The notes under the pieces were generated by a model. It had not been told where the DNA came from. It searched no databases and worked only from the letters and a program-made list of their open reading frames with translations. Of a stretch of DNA of 64,000 nucleotides, positions 1 through 8,857 are shown piece by piece. Within the stretch, counting starts at the first letter, position 1; every line of letters begins with the position of its first letter. The position numbers and the translations under genes were made by a program. The stretch comes from Streptomyces sp. NBC_01317 (GTDB lineage Bacteria > Actinomycetota > Actinomycetes > Streptomycetales > Streptomycetaceae): the NCBI RefSeq assembly GCF_035961655.1, contig NZ_CP108393.1, positions 7,959,501 through 8,023,500 on the forward strand, in the 5' to 3' direction.

Positions 1-1176
1 CCACCCGCTGCTCGGCACCGGCACCGGCATCGGTACGGGTCGGCAGCAGCGCGTACACAAGACCGCGGGCCGCCGTGCACACGCCTGCGGGTGCCACGCC
101 TCGCAGTACAGGGTGACGAGGTCGACGATGCGGGCACTGCCCAGGCCCGGCATGTCCTCCGGAGCCGCCTGGGCGATGGCCAGGACGGAGACGGGCGTGT
201 CGACGGCCATCGCCGGCCGGGCGGCTGCGGTGTTCCCGGACACCGTGCCGTCCAGGAGCGACACCAGCGCCTCGGCACGATTCCACCGGTCAGGGTCGCG
301 CCGGCTGCGGGCCCTGAGCAGGTGCAGTGCCGAGATCTTCGCAGGCTCCTCCAGGGCGGCCTCCGCCCCCTCGCCGAGCGGTGGCGTCCCGTCGAGCGCC
401 CACAGCAGCCCGAGGAGCTGCGGCCCCGTCCGTACCGCGATCGCCAGCCGGTTCACATGGTCGCCGGTGGGCGTGACGAACCGCACCGGCCCTTCGGCGC
501 GCCACACCCGCCGGTACTCGTCGATGTTGGTCGGCCTGTCCGGCGTCCGCCGGCCGAGGATGCCCTGCCGCCGGATGTCGTCGATCTCCTGGTGCGGCAG
601 GTTGGAGTAGGCCGGCACATGCCCGCGCGGATCCTCGATCGTGATCGCCCCACCGACCTGGTAGGCGATGGCGTTGGCGAGCGGGAACAGGTCGCCGATG
701 CCGATCGAGGGATAGGCGGTCCCGGCCGGCCCCACGACGCCGGCGGCGGCCGTGACCAGGCTGTCGAAGTGGCGCCAGGGCATGTCGTCCGGGGCGACGA
801 GCAGCGCCACGCCGGCCGGCTCGGCGGCGCTGACCGCCCGGGTGAGGTCGGCCCCGCGCGCCTTGACGACAACCGCGCTGTACGGCGCGTCCCGCGCGTC
901 CCGGATCGCCCGGAGCGACTCGTCCCGCCCCGGCGCGCCCCCGACGAGCAGCAGGAGACCGCCCGGCTGGTCGGGCACCGGCTCGTCGGGGTCGTGGATC
1001 ACCTGCTGTCCGGCGAGGACGTCCTCGCCGTACGGCGCACACGCGACCTGGAGGACGAGCGGACCGAGTGTCTCGCGCAGCCGGCGCAGCGTCGTACTGT
1101 CCGACTTGTCATGGTCCCGCGCCGCGTGCTCCCCTGCCTCGACGTCCGGCAGGGACGGGCCTGAATCGCTCGGCAT
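1..1176 (-). CDS. PucR-family transcriptional regulator, 5' part, with an apparent frameshift
   Basis: The reverse strand from an ATG at 1174-1176 is open to the window edge (about 390 codons). It encodes a cytosolic regulator resembling actinobacterial PucR/CdaR-type activators: an N-terminal sensory region, then a GAF-like stretch containing SNLPHQEIDDIRRQGILG. The C-terminal helix-turn-helix expected of the family would lie left of base 1 and is not visible. Near position 85 the sensible protein changes frame. The annotated frame turns Cys/Pro/Arg-rich, while a neighbouring frame continues naturally as AARGLVYALLPTRTDAG. One missing G near 85-88 would join the two. This is either a real disruption or a sequencing error. 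The family call rests on recognised sequence style, not on a search. No clear operon partner is visible. Confidence 0.6.
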   Translation of the reverse strand, partial: MPSDSGPSLPDVEAGEHAARDHDKSDSTTLRRLRETLGPLVLQVACAPYGEDVLAGQQVIHDPDEPVPDQPGGLLLLVGGAPGRDESLRAIRDARDAPYSAVVVKARGADLTRAVSAAEPAGVALLVAPDDMPWRHFDSLVTAAAGVVGPAGTAYPSIGIGDLFPLANAIAYQVGGAITIEDPRGHVPAYSNLPHQEIDDIRRQGILGRRTPDRPTNIDEYRRVWRAEGPVRFVTPTGDHVNRLAIAVRTGPQLLGLLWALDGTPPLGEGAEAALEEPAKISALHLLRARSRRDPDRWNRAEALVSLLDGTVSGNTAAARPAMAVDTPVSVLAIAQAAPEDMPGLGSARIVDLVTLYCEAWHPQACARRPAVLCTRCCRPVPMPVPVPSSGW

Positions 1177-1184
1177 CGGCCCGT

Positions 1185-1259
1185 CCTGGGCACAGGCCAG
1201 GTCGGGGCTCTCCGGACCGTCCCTGGGCACGGGCCAGGTCGGGGCTCTCCGGACCGTCC
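1185..1259. repeat. Two tandem copies of a 37-bp unit
   Basis: The unit starting CCTGGGCAC at 1185 recurs at 1222 with very few differences. It lies upstream of the PucR-type gene and downstream of the VOC gene. It could be a slipped-strand duplication. No regulatory role can be shown. Confidence 0.7.
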
Positions 1260-1290
1260 GGATTCCCCGGACCATCCGGACGCTCGGACC

Positions 1291-1701
1291 TCAGGCCTTC
1301 GGCTCCGTGAAGCGGATGTGGTTGCCGAAGGGGTCGCGGAGGCCGCAGTCGATTCCGTACGGGCGGTCGGTCGGCTCCTCCGTGAACTCGACGCCCCGGC
1401 CGACCAGCGTCTCGTACGTCTTGCGGCAGTCGCCCGTGCTGAAGATGAGGTGTCCGCCGACCGCGCCCTTGGTCAGCAGCTCGCGGACCTGCCCCGCCGT
1501 CTCCTCGGACATCGCCGGGGGACCCGGCTTCTCCAGCATGATCTGGCGGTCGGGTTGACCCGGGACGTTGACGGTCAGCCAGCGCATGAAGCCCATGTCG
1601 ATGTCGGCGTTGACCTCCAGGCCGAGCTTGCCGACGTAGAAGTCGAGGGCTTCGTCCTGGTCGAGGACGTAGATCTGTGAGTGTGTGATCGCGTTGAACA
1701 T
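1291..1701 (-). CDS. VOC (glyoxalase/bleomycin-resistance) superfamily protein
   Basis: This 136-residue protein has the paired beta-alpha-beta pattern of the vicinal oxygen chelate fold. It starts with an ITHSQIYVLDQDEALDFYV strand-helix unit and ends with the typical GLRDPFGNHIRFTEP strand. A longer frame exists upstream, but the conserved domain begins at the ATG at 1699-1701, so that start is preferred. VOC proteins include metal-dependent lyases, dioxygenases and drug-binding proteins, and the substrate here cannot be read from sequence. It lies just downstream of the AraC-type gene on the same strand and could be co-transcribed with it. Confidence 0.8.
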   Translation of the reverse strand: MFNAITHSQIYVLDQDEALDFYVGKLGLEVNADIDMGFMRWLTVNVPGQPDRQIMLEKPGPPAMSEETAGQVRELLTKGAVGGHLIFSTGDCRKTYETLVGRGVEFTEEPTDRPYGIDCGLRDPFGNHIRFTEPKA

Positions 1702-1799
1702 GTGTGTCACGCTACCGGCCGGGTCGGACGGAAACTTATCCAAAACTGCTCGTTCGGCGGATGCCACGGCCGTACGGATGCCACAGGCGGTGGAGACGG

Positions 1800-2204
1800 T
1801 CAGGCGCTCGGCCGGGTCCACGCCATCGTGAAACACGTGGGTACAGCCGTGCCCACGGCCGCGTCCCTGGCCTCCTTGCGGTACGTCCTCGGGGACCGGC
1901 CCACGATGTCGCGGAACGTACGGCTGAAGGTCCCCGGGCTGCCGAAGCCGACCTGGAAGCAGATGTCCGTCACACTGCGGTCGGTGTCCCGCAGCAGGAA
2001 CATCGCACGCTCGACCCGGCGGCGCTGGAGGTAGCGGTGCGGCGTCTCGCCGAAGGTGGCCCGGAAGGTACGGGCGAAGTGTGCCTCCGACACCAGGGCG
2101 ATCCGGGCCAGGGTCGGCACGTCCAGCGGTCGCGCGTACGCGTGGTCCATCGCGTCCCGTGCCCGGAGCATGCGACGGTTGGTCTCTTCTGCGGCCCGGC
2201 TCAC
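1800..2204 (-). CDS. AraC-family transcriptional regulator (HTH-only type)
   Basis: A small DNA-binding protein of about 134 residues made almost entirely of the AraC double helix-turn-helix. It includes [20 protein letters not shown] (first HTH) and [20 protein letters not shown] (second HTH). There is no sensor domain, so it resembles the short stand-alone AraC activators. The start is uncertain: GTG at 2202-2204 is chosen because longer frames run into the divergent cpt gene. The neighbouring VOC gene downstream on the same strand is the most likely target or operon partner. Confidence 0.8.
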   Translation of the reverse strand: MSRAAEETNRRMLRARDAMDHAYARPLDVPTLARIALVSEAHFARTFRATFGETPHRYLQRRRVERAMFLLRDTDRSVTDICFQVGFGSPGTFSRTFRDIVGRSPRTYRKEARDAAVGTAVPTCFTMAWTRPSA

Positions 2205-2320
2205 GGAGCCATCACACCACGCCTCTCCGCTGTCGCGACAGCCTTGCCGGTACGCGGGACCGCTGCGGTCTCGGCGAAAATCGCTTCGGGTGCCGTGGTG
2301 GTTGCCTCTACCGTGACCTG

Positions 2321-2854
2321 GTGACAACTCAGGTGATCGTGTTGAACGGTGGGTCCAGCTCGGGCAAGTCCGGGATCGTACGGTGTCTTCAGGCGGTGCT
2401 GCCGGACCCGTGGCTCGCCGCCGCGATCGACTCGCTGGTCGATGCCATGCCCGCCTCCCTCCGGTCCACCGACGCGGGCATCGAGTTCGCCGCGGACGGC
2501 GGTGTGCACGTCGGAGCGGAGTTCCTGAGGCTTGAGGCTGCCTGGATGGAGGGAGTCGCCGCGATGGCGCGCGCGGGCGCCGGGGTCATCGTCGACGACG
2601 TCTTCCTCGGCGGACCGGAGTCCCAGGAGCGGTGGCGGAAGGCGCTGGGCGGACTGGATGTGCTGTGGGTCGGCGTCAGGTGCGAGACCGCGGTCGCCGA
2701 GGCCCGCGGGATCGCCCGCGGGGACCGGGCGCCGGGCATGGCCGCGTCGCAGGCGGAGGTGGTCCACCGGGGTGTGGTCTACGACCTGGAGGTCGACACC
2801 ACCCACGCGGAGTCCCTGGACTGTGCGCGGGTCATCGCCGCACACGTGAAGTGA
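2321..2854 (+). CDS. cpt: Chloramphenicol phosphotransferase (CPT-like)
   Basis: The protein is 177 residues, matching the roughly 178 residues of Streptomyces venezuelae CPT as I recall it. CPT 3'-O-phosphorylates chloramphenicol with ATP and so inactivates it. The P-loop GGSSSGKS is at residues 10-17 and Asp37 sits where the catalytic base of CPT lies. Further shared stretches are [20 protein letters not shown] and the C-terminal [14 protein letters not shown] at 2321 is chosen because it aligns with the family's start. No chloramphenicol biosynthesis genes are visible nearby, so this looks like a stand-alone resistance gene. Phosphorylation of another small molecule remains possible. Confidence 0.88.
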   Translation: MTTQVIVLNGGSSSGKSGIVRCLQAVLPDPWLAAAIDSLVDAMPASLRSTDAGIEFAADGGVHVGAEFLRLEAAWMEGVAAMARAGAGVIVDDVFLGGPESQERWRKALGGLDVLWVGVRCETAVAEARGIARGDRAPGMAASQAEVVHRGVVYDLEVDTTHAESLDCARVIAAHVK

Positions 2855-2903
2855 GGCAGCCGCACGGAGGGGCACCTCGCCGGCCGGTGCGGCATCGCAC
2901 ACA

Positions 2904-2935
2904 TTGACCAGATAACTTAGGCATGCCTAACCTAA
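2904..2935 (+). promoter_or_regulatory. Promoter with overlapping iron box (DmdR/IdeR/DtxR operator)
   Basis: TTAGGCATGCCTAACCTAA at 2917-2935 matches the classical 19-bp DtxR/IdeR consensus TTAGGTTAGCCTAACCTAA at 16 of 19 positions. A -35-like TTGACC (2904-2909) and a -10-like TAACCT (2928-2933) are 18 bp apart, so the iron box covers the -10. The simplest reading is that an iron-loaded DmdR-type repressor blocks transcription of the CopD-like gene that follows. Confidence 0.8.
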
Positions 2936-2976
2936 TGCGCCCGCTGTTCGGAGTTCGCGCACGAGGACGGCCACCC

Positions 2977-4236
2977 ATGCCCCTGCTCAGCCCATCGCAC
3001 CCCGCTTCGCCGCTCGCCGCGGCCGCGCCGTCCACCCCCCTCGGTCCGTTCGAGGACACCGCCGTGACCTGGGCAACCTGGGTGACCCTGATGGGATTTG
3101 TCGGCGTGGTCGCCCTCGCGCTGGTGGCGGCGGGACCGGTCGCCCGCCGGATCGGATCGGACACGCTCGCCGCGGTGACGGTACGGCTCTCCCGCGCGGC
3201 GGTGGTGCTGGGCGTCCTGGCCGTCCCGGCGGTGCTCACCAGCCTCGCCCACGAGGCGGCGGCAGACCGAGCGGGGGAGTCGGGGCAGGCCGGCTACGAC
3301 TACGGCGCCGCGTGGAACACGCTCTTCGACGGCACCAATGCCGGCCGTCTGTCGGGACTGGAAGTGACTCTCGTCCTGGTCGGCGCCGCACTGGTCGCCC
3401 CCTTGGCCGTACGCCGCGTGGCCGCGAGCCCCGCCCGGCCGTGGCTGCTCCCGCTCGGACTGGGTGCGGGGGCGATCGCCCTCGGTACCACCAAGTTCCC
3501 GGACGAGGTGCCGGCGGACTGGGGCCGTACCACCTTCGAGACCGTCATGTGGATGCTGCATCTGCTCGGCGGCGCGGTCTGGCTCGGCGGTCTGGCGGGG
3601 CTGGCGCTGCTCGCCACTTCCCGCGTGGTCGCGCCCGCCGACCGGGGCGCCTTCTGGTCCCCGGTGATCCGGCGCTTCTCCGCCGCCGCGATGAGCTGCG
3701 TCGCCGCCGTCGCGCTGTCGGGTCTGTTCCTCTACTGGGAGCACGTCGACGGCCCGTCCCAACTGCTCTCCACCATGTACGGCCGCGTGCTGGGCGTGAA
3801 GATCCTCATCTTCGGCACTCTGCTGCTGCTCGGCGTCTTCAACCAGTTCTGGCTGCACCCGCGTGTCGACGCGCTGCGCGCCGCCGGTGACGAACGCCCG
3901 CTCCGTACTCTCCTCGTACGGGAGTTCCCCCTGGTGGTCACCGCCGAGGCGCTGCTCGGAACGGCGCTTCTGTTCGTCGCCCCGTTCCTGCACGGTTCGG
4001 CCCGCAACCAGGCGTTCCAGGCCGACGCGGCCAAACATTCCACGGTCGGGTTGGACGACCTGCCGAAGCTCCCCGACAAGGAAGTCAGCCTGTCCACCTG
4101 GGAATGGGGCACGGCGGAGACCCTCGCTGTCATCGCCGTGATGCTCGGCGGCTACTGGATCTCCGGGGTTCTCGCCCGCCGCCGCACCGCCGCCGTCGCG
4201 GCGACCGACCACCCGGGCGGTTTCGCCCAGGCGTGA
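2977..4236 (+). CDS. CopD-family integral membrane protein, probably iron-regulated
   Basis: This 419-residue protein has about eight to nine hydrophobic segments and a CopD-type core, including FETVMWMLHLLGGAVWLGGL with membrane histidines and LGVKILIFGTLLLLGVFNQF. CopD proteins are linked to copper uptake or resistance in the cytoplasmic membrane. The ATG at 2977 is preferred over an upstream ATG at 2923, because the upstream one lies inside the iron box while 2977 has an AGGAC about 8 nt ahead. Control by an iron operator suggests a role in iron limitation, perhaps metal or heme-related transport. That role is inference. The gene is monocistronic. Confidence 0.8.
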   Translation: MPLLSPSHPASPLAAAAPSTPLGPFEDTAVTWATWVTLMGFVGVVALALVAAGPVARRIGSDTLAAVTVRLSRAAVVLGVLAVPAVLTSLAHEAAADRAGESGQAGYDYGAAWNTLFDGTNAGRLSGLEVTLVLVGAALVAPLAVRRVAASPARPWLLPLGLGAGAIALGTTKFPDEVPADWGRTTFETVMWMLHLLGGAVWLGGLAGLALLATSRVVAPADRGAFWSPVIRRFSAAAMSCVAAVALSGLFLYWEHVDGPSQLLSTMYGRVLGVKILIFGTLLLLGVFNQFWLHPRVDALRAAGDERPLRTLLVREFPLVVTAEALLGTALLFVAPFLHGSARNQAFQADAAKHSTVGLDDLPKLPDKEVSLSTWEWGTAETLAVIAVMLGGYWISGVLARRRTAAVAATDHPGGFAQA

Positions 4237-4275
4237 GCGGAGAGGGTCCTCCTCGGTTCGACGCGGAGAGGGTCC

Positions 4276-4908
4276 TCAGCTCAACAAGGGCAGCGGGCGG
4301 GTGGCCAGGTCCGACGCCTCGTCGGGTGGCAGGCCGAGCATGCGCAGGAGCAGCTCGGCCATCTGCTCGCCGGCCCCCGGCCCGATCTCGCTGACGGTGT
4401 TGAGCTGGAGCAGTCCGATGAGGGCGCCGCCGATCGCGCTCAGCGCGACCTCGGGGTCGTCGATGCTGAACCGGCCGGATGCTTTGCCGATCTCCAGGTC
4501 GCGCAGTGCGCGAGGCGCGAGGCCGGTGTCGGTGTGCACGTGCGACAGCCCGCGGAAGCGGATGATCTGGGTGATCTCCGGGTGGGTGGCGGACAGTTGG
4601 AGAGTGAGGCGGACACTGGTGGCGAACACCTCCGCCGGATCGTCGATGCCTTCCGTCACCTTGTCGAGGAGCTGGCCGTACTCCTCCAGCGCGTCGGCGA
4701 CCGCCGCGTCGAACAGGGCGGTCTTGGTGTCGAAGTGGTTGTAGAAGGTGCCGAAGCCGACGTCCGCCCGCTCGGAGATCTGCTGGATGCTCACCGCCGT
4801 GTCCCCGGTCTCGGCCAGGATCCGGCGCGCCGCCGAGATCAGGGCCCGACGGGAGTGCGCCCTGCGGCGTTCGAAGCGGTTGGCGGGCGGGGGAGTCGGC
4901 TGCTGCAT
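4276..4908 (-). CDS. TetR-family transcriptional regulator
   Basis: This 210-residue protein has a typical N-terminal TetR helix-turn-helix (SIQQISERADVGFGTFYNHF) followed by a helical ligand domain. It lies directly downstream of the sialidase gene on the same strand. A perfect 8+8 inverted repeat lies just before its start, so autoregulation is likely. The ATG at 4906-4908 fits the family start. The effector is unknown. Confidence 0.85.
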   Translation of the reverse strand: MQQPTPPPANRFERRRAHSRRALISAARRILAETGDTAVSIQQISERADVGFGTFYNHFDTKTALFDAAVADALEEYGQLLDKVTEGIDDPAEVFATSVRLTLQLSATHPEITQIIRFRGLSHVHTDTGLAPRALRDLEIGKASGRFSIDDPEVALSAIGGALIGLLQLNTVSEIGPGAGEQMAELLLRMLGLPPDEASDLATRPLPLLS

Positions 4909-4931
4909 GCGCCTCAGCCTAGGGCATCCCA

Positions 4932-4953
4932 GAACTGATGAACCAATCAGTTC
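4932..4953. promoter_or_regulatory. Inverted repeat, probable TetR operator
   Basis: GAACTGAT (4932-4939) and ATCAGTTC (4946-4953) are perfect reverse complements separated by 6 bp. The site is 24 bp upstream of the TetR gene start and overlaps the last codons of the sialidase gene. Position and symmetry suggest the adjacent TetR protein binds here. Confidence 0.65.
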
Positions 4954-6272
4954 GTGGCGCGGAGCCGGTCCAGGGGGAGCCGGGTGAAGGTGATGGTGTC
5001 GTACGGGGTGCGGCGGCCGGTCTCGTAGAGCACGCCCACGGTGCCGGGGCCGACCTGGACCAGGTCGGAGTAGGCGGCGGGGTCCGTGGTCAGCCGCAGG
5101 CCACCGCTCCAGGTGAGGCCTCCGTCGTCGCTGGAGCGCACGGTCATGTCGGTACGGGCTTTGGGGCCGGCGGGCGCGGACAGCAGGAGCGGGCCGGCGA
5201 GTCCGCCGTGTTGGGTCTGGAGAACGCTTCCTTCGGAGAGGGGTGCGGTCACGTCCTCGGTGGGGGCGAAGGGCGCGTCCAGGGTTTCTCCGCCGTCGCT
5301 GCTGTAGGCGTCGGCGCGGGAGGCCGGGGCGGTGCCACGCTGGTCGCGGGTGTTGAAGTAGACGCGGCCGTCGGGGAGTTGCGCGGCGGTGGTTTCGTTG
5401 GCGTTGATGTGGCCGTCGGGGGTGCGGTCGACGAAGCCGATGCGCCAGGTGGCGCCGCCGTCGTCGCTGAGCAGGGCGTGTCCGCCGTAGTACCCGGGCT
5501 CCGCGCCGGAGTCGGGGCTGTCGGCGGGTGGTGCGGTGGAGTGGTCGGCCGGCACGACGAGCCGTCCGGTGTGCGGGCCGTGGGTCAGCGCGAGACCGTG
5601 GCCGGGGCCGGTGGCGTACCAGCGCCAGTCCGGCCTCGTGGCCTGGTCGGTGATCTCCGTGGGCGGGGACCAGGTGCGTCCGGCGGTGTCGCTGTGCTGG
5701 ACGTAGACCCGGCGCCCCGGCGACGCGGTGGGCCGCTTTCCCTCCAGGATCGTCCTCTCGGTGGCGGTCGCCGCGTTGCGGCACGTCACGAGCACCAGGC
5801 GGCCGGTGGTGGGGACGACGACGGGGACCGGGTTGCCCACCGTGTCCGTGCCGGCGTCGGACACGACCCGTACGGGAGACCACGTACAACCGCCGTCGGT
5901 CGAACGCCGGGAGACGACGTCCACGTCACCGGCGTCGGCCTTGGAGTGCCGGCGGGCTTCGGCGAAGGCGACGAGCGTACCGGGGGTGTCGGGGGTGTCG
6001 GGGGCGGGGGGTGTGGTGACCACAGCCGGTATACGGAACGTGTGGTAGCCGCCGGTCCCGGACCGGAAGACCACGGACGACTCGCAGCGGGCCGCCCCGC
6101 CGTCCGAACGCTCCGCCGCGCGGGTGAAGTTGACGCAACCGCACAGGAGGGCCGCCAGCGCCACAAGTACGGTTCCGCGCGTGAGCGGAGAGGGTACGGG
6201 CACGGGCGCTCCCAGGCGCGGTGGGGCGCGGGCGAGTTCGGACGGTGACGGGTGGGGCCGCTGACGTGCCAT
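4947..6272 (-). CDS. Secreted exo-sialidase (GH33-like, BNR repeats)
   Basis: This 441-residue protein has a long N-terminus with a hydrophobic signal segment ending LLCGC, possibly a degenerate lipobox. The sialidase motif FRIP is at about residues 79-82, and several Asp boxes follow (for example STDGGCTW, SDDGGATW and SSDDGGLTW). Family members cleave terminal sialic acids from glycoconjugates outside the cell. No sialic-acid catabolic genes are visible, so the enzyme may work on host, fungal or soil glycans. The downstream TetR gene may control it. Confidence 0.85.
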   Translation of the reverse strand: MARQRPHPSPSELARAPPRLGAPVPVPSPLTRGTVLVALAALLCGCVNFTRAAERSDGGAARCESSVVFRSGTGGYHTFRIPAVVTTPPAPDTPDTPGTLVAFAEARRHSKADAGDVDVVSRRSTDGGCTWSPVRVVSDAGTDTVGNPVPVVVPTTGRLVLVTCRNAATATERTILEGKRPTASPGRRVYVQHSDTAGRTWSPPTEITDQATRPDWRWYATGPGHGLALTHGPHTGRLVVPADHSTAPPADSPDSGAEPGYYGGHALLSDDGGATWRIGFVDRTPDGHINANETTAAQLPDGRVYFNTRDQRGTAPASRADAYSSDGGETLDAPFAPTEDVTAPLSEGSVLQTQHGGLAGPLLLSAPAGPKARTDMTVRSSDDGGLTWSGGLRLTTDPAAYSDLVQVGPGTVGVLYETGRRTPYDTITFTRLPLDRLRATN

Positions 6273-6438
6273 CGAACCTGGTCGGGGCGAACGCTCCGGC
6301 GAACACCGCCGGAACGCGGCGTGACTGTCTGCTGAAGAGAGGGGAGAGGGCGCCCCACCGCACAGGCCGCCCCACCGATCGGGCCGTCCACGGCGGCGGA
6401 CGCCCCGACCGGTTCGGATACGGTCAGGTCGTGTCGGG

Positions 6439-7200
6439 TCAGCCGACGCAGCCGCCGACCGGGTTGGGGCTGCTGACGCAGTTCGTCGGTGTGTTGGCGG
6501 TCACGGTGGTGGTGGTGAGGGTGGAGGTGCCCCCGGAGTATATCCCGCCGGGCTGGGTCGTCGCCGCGTTGAGCGTGACCGTCGTGCTGGTCAGCGTGAG
6601 GGTCGCGCCGGCGCTCGCGATGCCGGCTCCCCGGCCGGCCGTGTTGCCCTGGACCGTACTGCTGGTGAACGTGGCAGCCGCCCCCGTACCGCTGCTGTGG
6701 ATGCCGCCGCCGAGGCCGACCGCGTTGTTGCCGCTGAGCGCGCCGCCGGTGAGCGTCACCGCCCCGAAGTTCAGGACGCCGCCCCCGTTGTCGTGGCCGG
6801 CGGTTGTGGCCTTGCCGCCCGTGAGGGTCACGGCGTTGAGCGTCAGGGCGCCGGTCGGGGCGACCTGTGCGATACGGAACGGGGTCGCCGACGCGGGCCT
6901 CGCGAAAGTGTTGGCGTTGCCGGAGAAGCTGATCGGGGTGGTGATGAGCGGCAACCCGGCCGGGCCGTTGACACCGTCGTCGCCGTGGGCGGAGGTGAGC
7001 GTGTACGTGCAGCGGGCGGTCAGCGTGACCGTACCGCCGCCGGCCGCGTTGGCCGCGTTCACCGCGGAGACCAGCCCCGCTTCCGTACAGGGGACGGCGG
7101 CGGCGACTCCGGCCAGGGCGCTGGTGGGGAGGAGGAACACGCTGCCGGTCAAGAGCAGGGTGGATCCGGCGAGGGTCAGGAGCTTGCGAGTGGGGCGCAT
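6439..7200 (-). CDS. Secreted beta-helix repeat protein, unknown function
   Basis: The protein is about 253 residues. It begins with an arginine/lysine n-region and a hydrophobic signal peptide ending near TSALA. Thr/Ala/Gly-rich strands follow with GG(G/I) turns (GGVLNFGAVTLTGG, GGGIHSSG, GRGAGIASAG), a pattern typical of right-handed parallel beta-helices of the polymorphic outer-membrane-protein type. The ATG at 7198-7200 is chosen because GGAAG lies 6 nt upstream. No catalytic residues can be named. It could be an adhesin-like or surface protein. Confidence 0.7.
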   Translation of the reverse strand: MRPTRKLLTLAGSTLLLTGSVFLLPTSALAGVAAAVPCTEAGLVSAVNAANAAGGGTVTLTARCTYTLTSAHGDDGVNGPAGLPLITTPISFSGNANTFARPASATPFRIAQVAPTGALTLNAVTLTGGKATTAGHDNGGGVLNFGAVTLTGGALSGNNAVGLGGGIHSSGTGAAATFTSSTVQGNTAGRGAGIASAGATLTLTSTTVTLNAATTQPGGIYSGGTSTLTTTTVTANTPTNCVSSPNPVGGCVG

Positions 7201-7467
7201 CAGCACTTCCATGGAACGGCGACCGGTGGTGACCGGGCCGGGGCCCGGACGTCCCGCGAGAGCGGTCACCGGTGGTGTGTCAGGAGTGAAGCCGGACGGA
7301 GTGCCACTTCTGTGACACGGTCCGAACTCACTCCGTGACAGGGTGTATACCCAGCGCGATCGCGACGACTCGGCGGACCGACGGCTTTCTTGACGCGTCG
7401 GCGGAAGGGCCCGGGCGCCTGTGCCCGGAGTTCACGCGGTGGTCGCCGCGAGTCAGGACCTGTTCAC

Positions 7468-7485
7468 CCGTGCGATATCGCACGG
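7468..7485. promoter_or_regulatory. Perfect 18-bp palindrome upstream of the acyltransferase gene
   Basis: CCGTGCGATATCGCACGG is an exact palindrome in the 406-bp stretch 7201-7606 between the divergent beta-helix and acyltransferase genes. No gene is seen in that stretch. A -10-like TAGATT lies 16 bp downstream (7502-7507). It is likely an operator, but no adjacent regulator gene is an obvious candidate. Confidence 0.5.
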
Positions 7486-7606
7486 TTCATCGAACGCCGC
7501 CTAGATTTCTCCGACGGACCGTTGTGCCGCCCTGCGCCGTCTCCTTCGGATCCTGCCGCGGAACCCCCGGTCCCCTCCCGCCCCGGAACGAACGGACAAA
7601 GACGGA

Positions 7607-8791
7607 ATGACTCACGCGACCCTGGTACGGGTGCCGGATCCGGCGCCCCGGCCGGAGGGCGCCGCGGCGCCCTCGGCGGAACAGCCCACGAAGCAGAGCA
7701 GGTTGCGGGCCCTCGACGGGCTGCGTCTGCTGGCCGCGCTGATGGTCTGTCTCTACCACTACGCGGGGCGCGGCGGCGAGATCACCCGGGTCTGGGGGCA
7801 GTCCCCGAAGCACCTGTTCCCCGATCTCTCCGCGGTCGCGGTCTACGGGTGCCTCGGCGTCCAGATCTTCTTCGTCATCAGCGGATTTGTCATCTGCATG
7901 AGCAGCTGGGGCCGTACCCTCGGCGACTTCTTCCGCTCACGGGTCTCACGCCTCTACCCGGCCTACTGGGCGGCCATAGTCCTGGTCACCGCCGCGTGCT
8001 TCGTGCTTCCGTCCGTCAGTGAACCGCTGCGCCTCGACGAGGTGTTGGTGAACTTCACCATGCTCCAGCAGCCGACGGGCGTGGACCGTGTCCTGGGAGT
8101 GTGCTGGACCCTCTGGGTGGAGGCGCGCTTCTACCTGCTGTTCGCGCTCTTCGTGGTGTGGAAGGGCGTCAACTACCGCCGTGTTGTGATCTTTTGCTGT
8201 CTCTGGATCGTGTCCACGGCCCTCGCCCAGGTCGCCGACGTCCCCCTCCTGAACGAGATCGTGATGCAGGAGTACGCGCCGTTCTTCGTCGGAGGTCTCG
8301 CGCTCTACCTGATCCACCGGTACGGCAGTGACCTGCTGCTCTGGGGCATCGTGGCCACGAGTTGGCTGCTGGGCCAGCACTACGCGACCGTCGCCCTGTG
8401 GAGCCCCGACGCCACCCAGGTCTTCCAACAGCGTTCCCCGCACGTCATCCTGCTCATCGTCACCTTCGCGTTCGCGTCGGTGGCGGCCGTGGCGCTGGGC
8501 TGGTTCCGGTGGGCGAACTGGCGCTGGCTCAGCTTCGCCGGCGCCCTCACCTATCCCTTCTACCTGGTCCACGAACACCTCGGCTGGTTCGCGATCGCCG
8601 TCCTGCACCGGAAGTTCGGGATCGACCCGCGCCTGACCCTCCTCGCCACCGTCGCCCTGATGCTCGTACTGGCTTGGCTCATCCACCGGTTGGTGGAGAA
8701 GCCGTTCGGCCCCCGCTTCAAGCGCACGATGCAGCGGCAGGCCCTGCGCCTGCGTTCCCGCACCCAGCCCGCCGAAGCCGAAGCCCGCTAG
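7607..8791 (+). CDS. Acyltransferase-3 family membrane protein (OafA/YrhL-like)
   Basis: The protein is 394 residues with about ten membrane segments. The family signature is near the N-terminus (RALDGLRLLAALMVCLYHY, with the essential His in LYHY), followed by VQIFFVISGFVI and FFRSRVSRLYPAYW. These enzymes transfer acyl groups to sugars, antibiotics or cell-envelope glycans at the membrane. The substrate is not deducible. It is transcribed alone and ends at a strong hairpin. Confidence 0.88.
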   Translation: MTHATLVRVPDPAPRPEGAAAPSAEQPTKQSRLRALDGLRLLAALMVCLYHYAGRGGEITRVWGQSPKHLFPDLSAVAVYGCLGVQIFFVISGFVICMSSWGRTLGDFFRSRVSRLYPAYWAAIVLVTAACFVLPSVSEPLRLDEVLVNFTMLQQPTGVDRVLGVCWTLWVEARFYLLFALFVVWKGVNYRRVVIFCCLWIVSTALAQVADVPLLNEIVMQEYAPFFVGGLALYLIHRYGSDLLLWGIVATSWLLGQHYATVALWSPDATQVFQQRSPHVILLIVTFAFASVAAVALGWFRWANWRWLSFAGALTYPFYLVHEHLGWFAIAVLHRKFGIDPRLTLLATVALMLVLAWLIHRLVEKPFGPRFKRTMQRQALRLRSRTQPAEAEAR

Positions 8792-8805
8792 CGGACAAGG
8801 GACGT

Positions 8806-8835
8806 GCTGCCGGCGCCTCGACGGGCGCCGGCAGC
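8806..8835. terminator. Hairpin between convergent genes
   Basis: GCTGCCGGCGCC (8806-8817) pairs perfectly with GGCGCCGGCAGC (8824-8835) across a 6-nt loop. It lies between the ends of the acyltransferase and MFS genes and can act in both directions. There is no long T run, as is usual in Streptomyces. Confidence 0.7.
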
Positions 8836-8857
8836 CATCTCACGTACGGGTGTACGG

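Noticed and set aside
4909..5889. Extension of the TetR frame into the sialidase gene
   Set aside because: The extension is Arg/His/Pro-rich shadow sequence. The TetR domain starts at 4908 and the sialidase frame explains the DNA.
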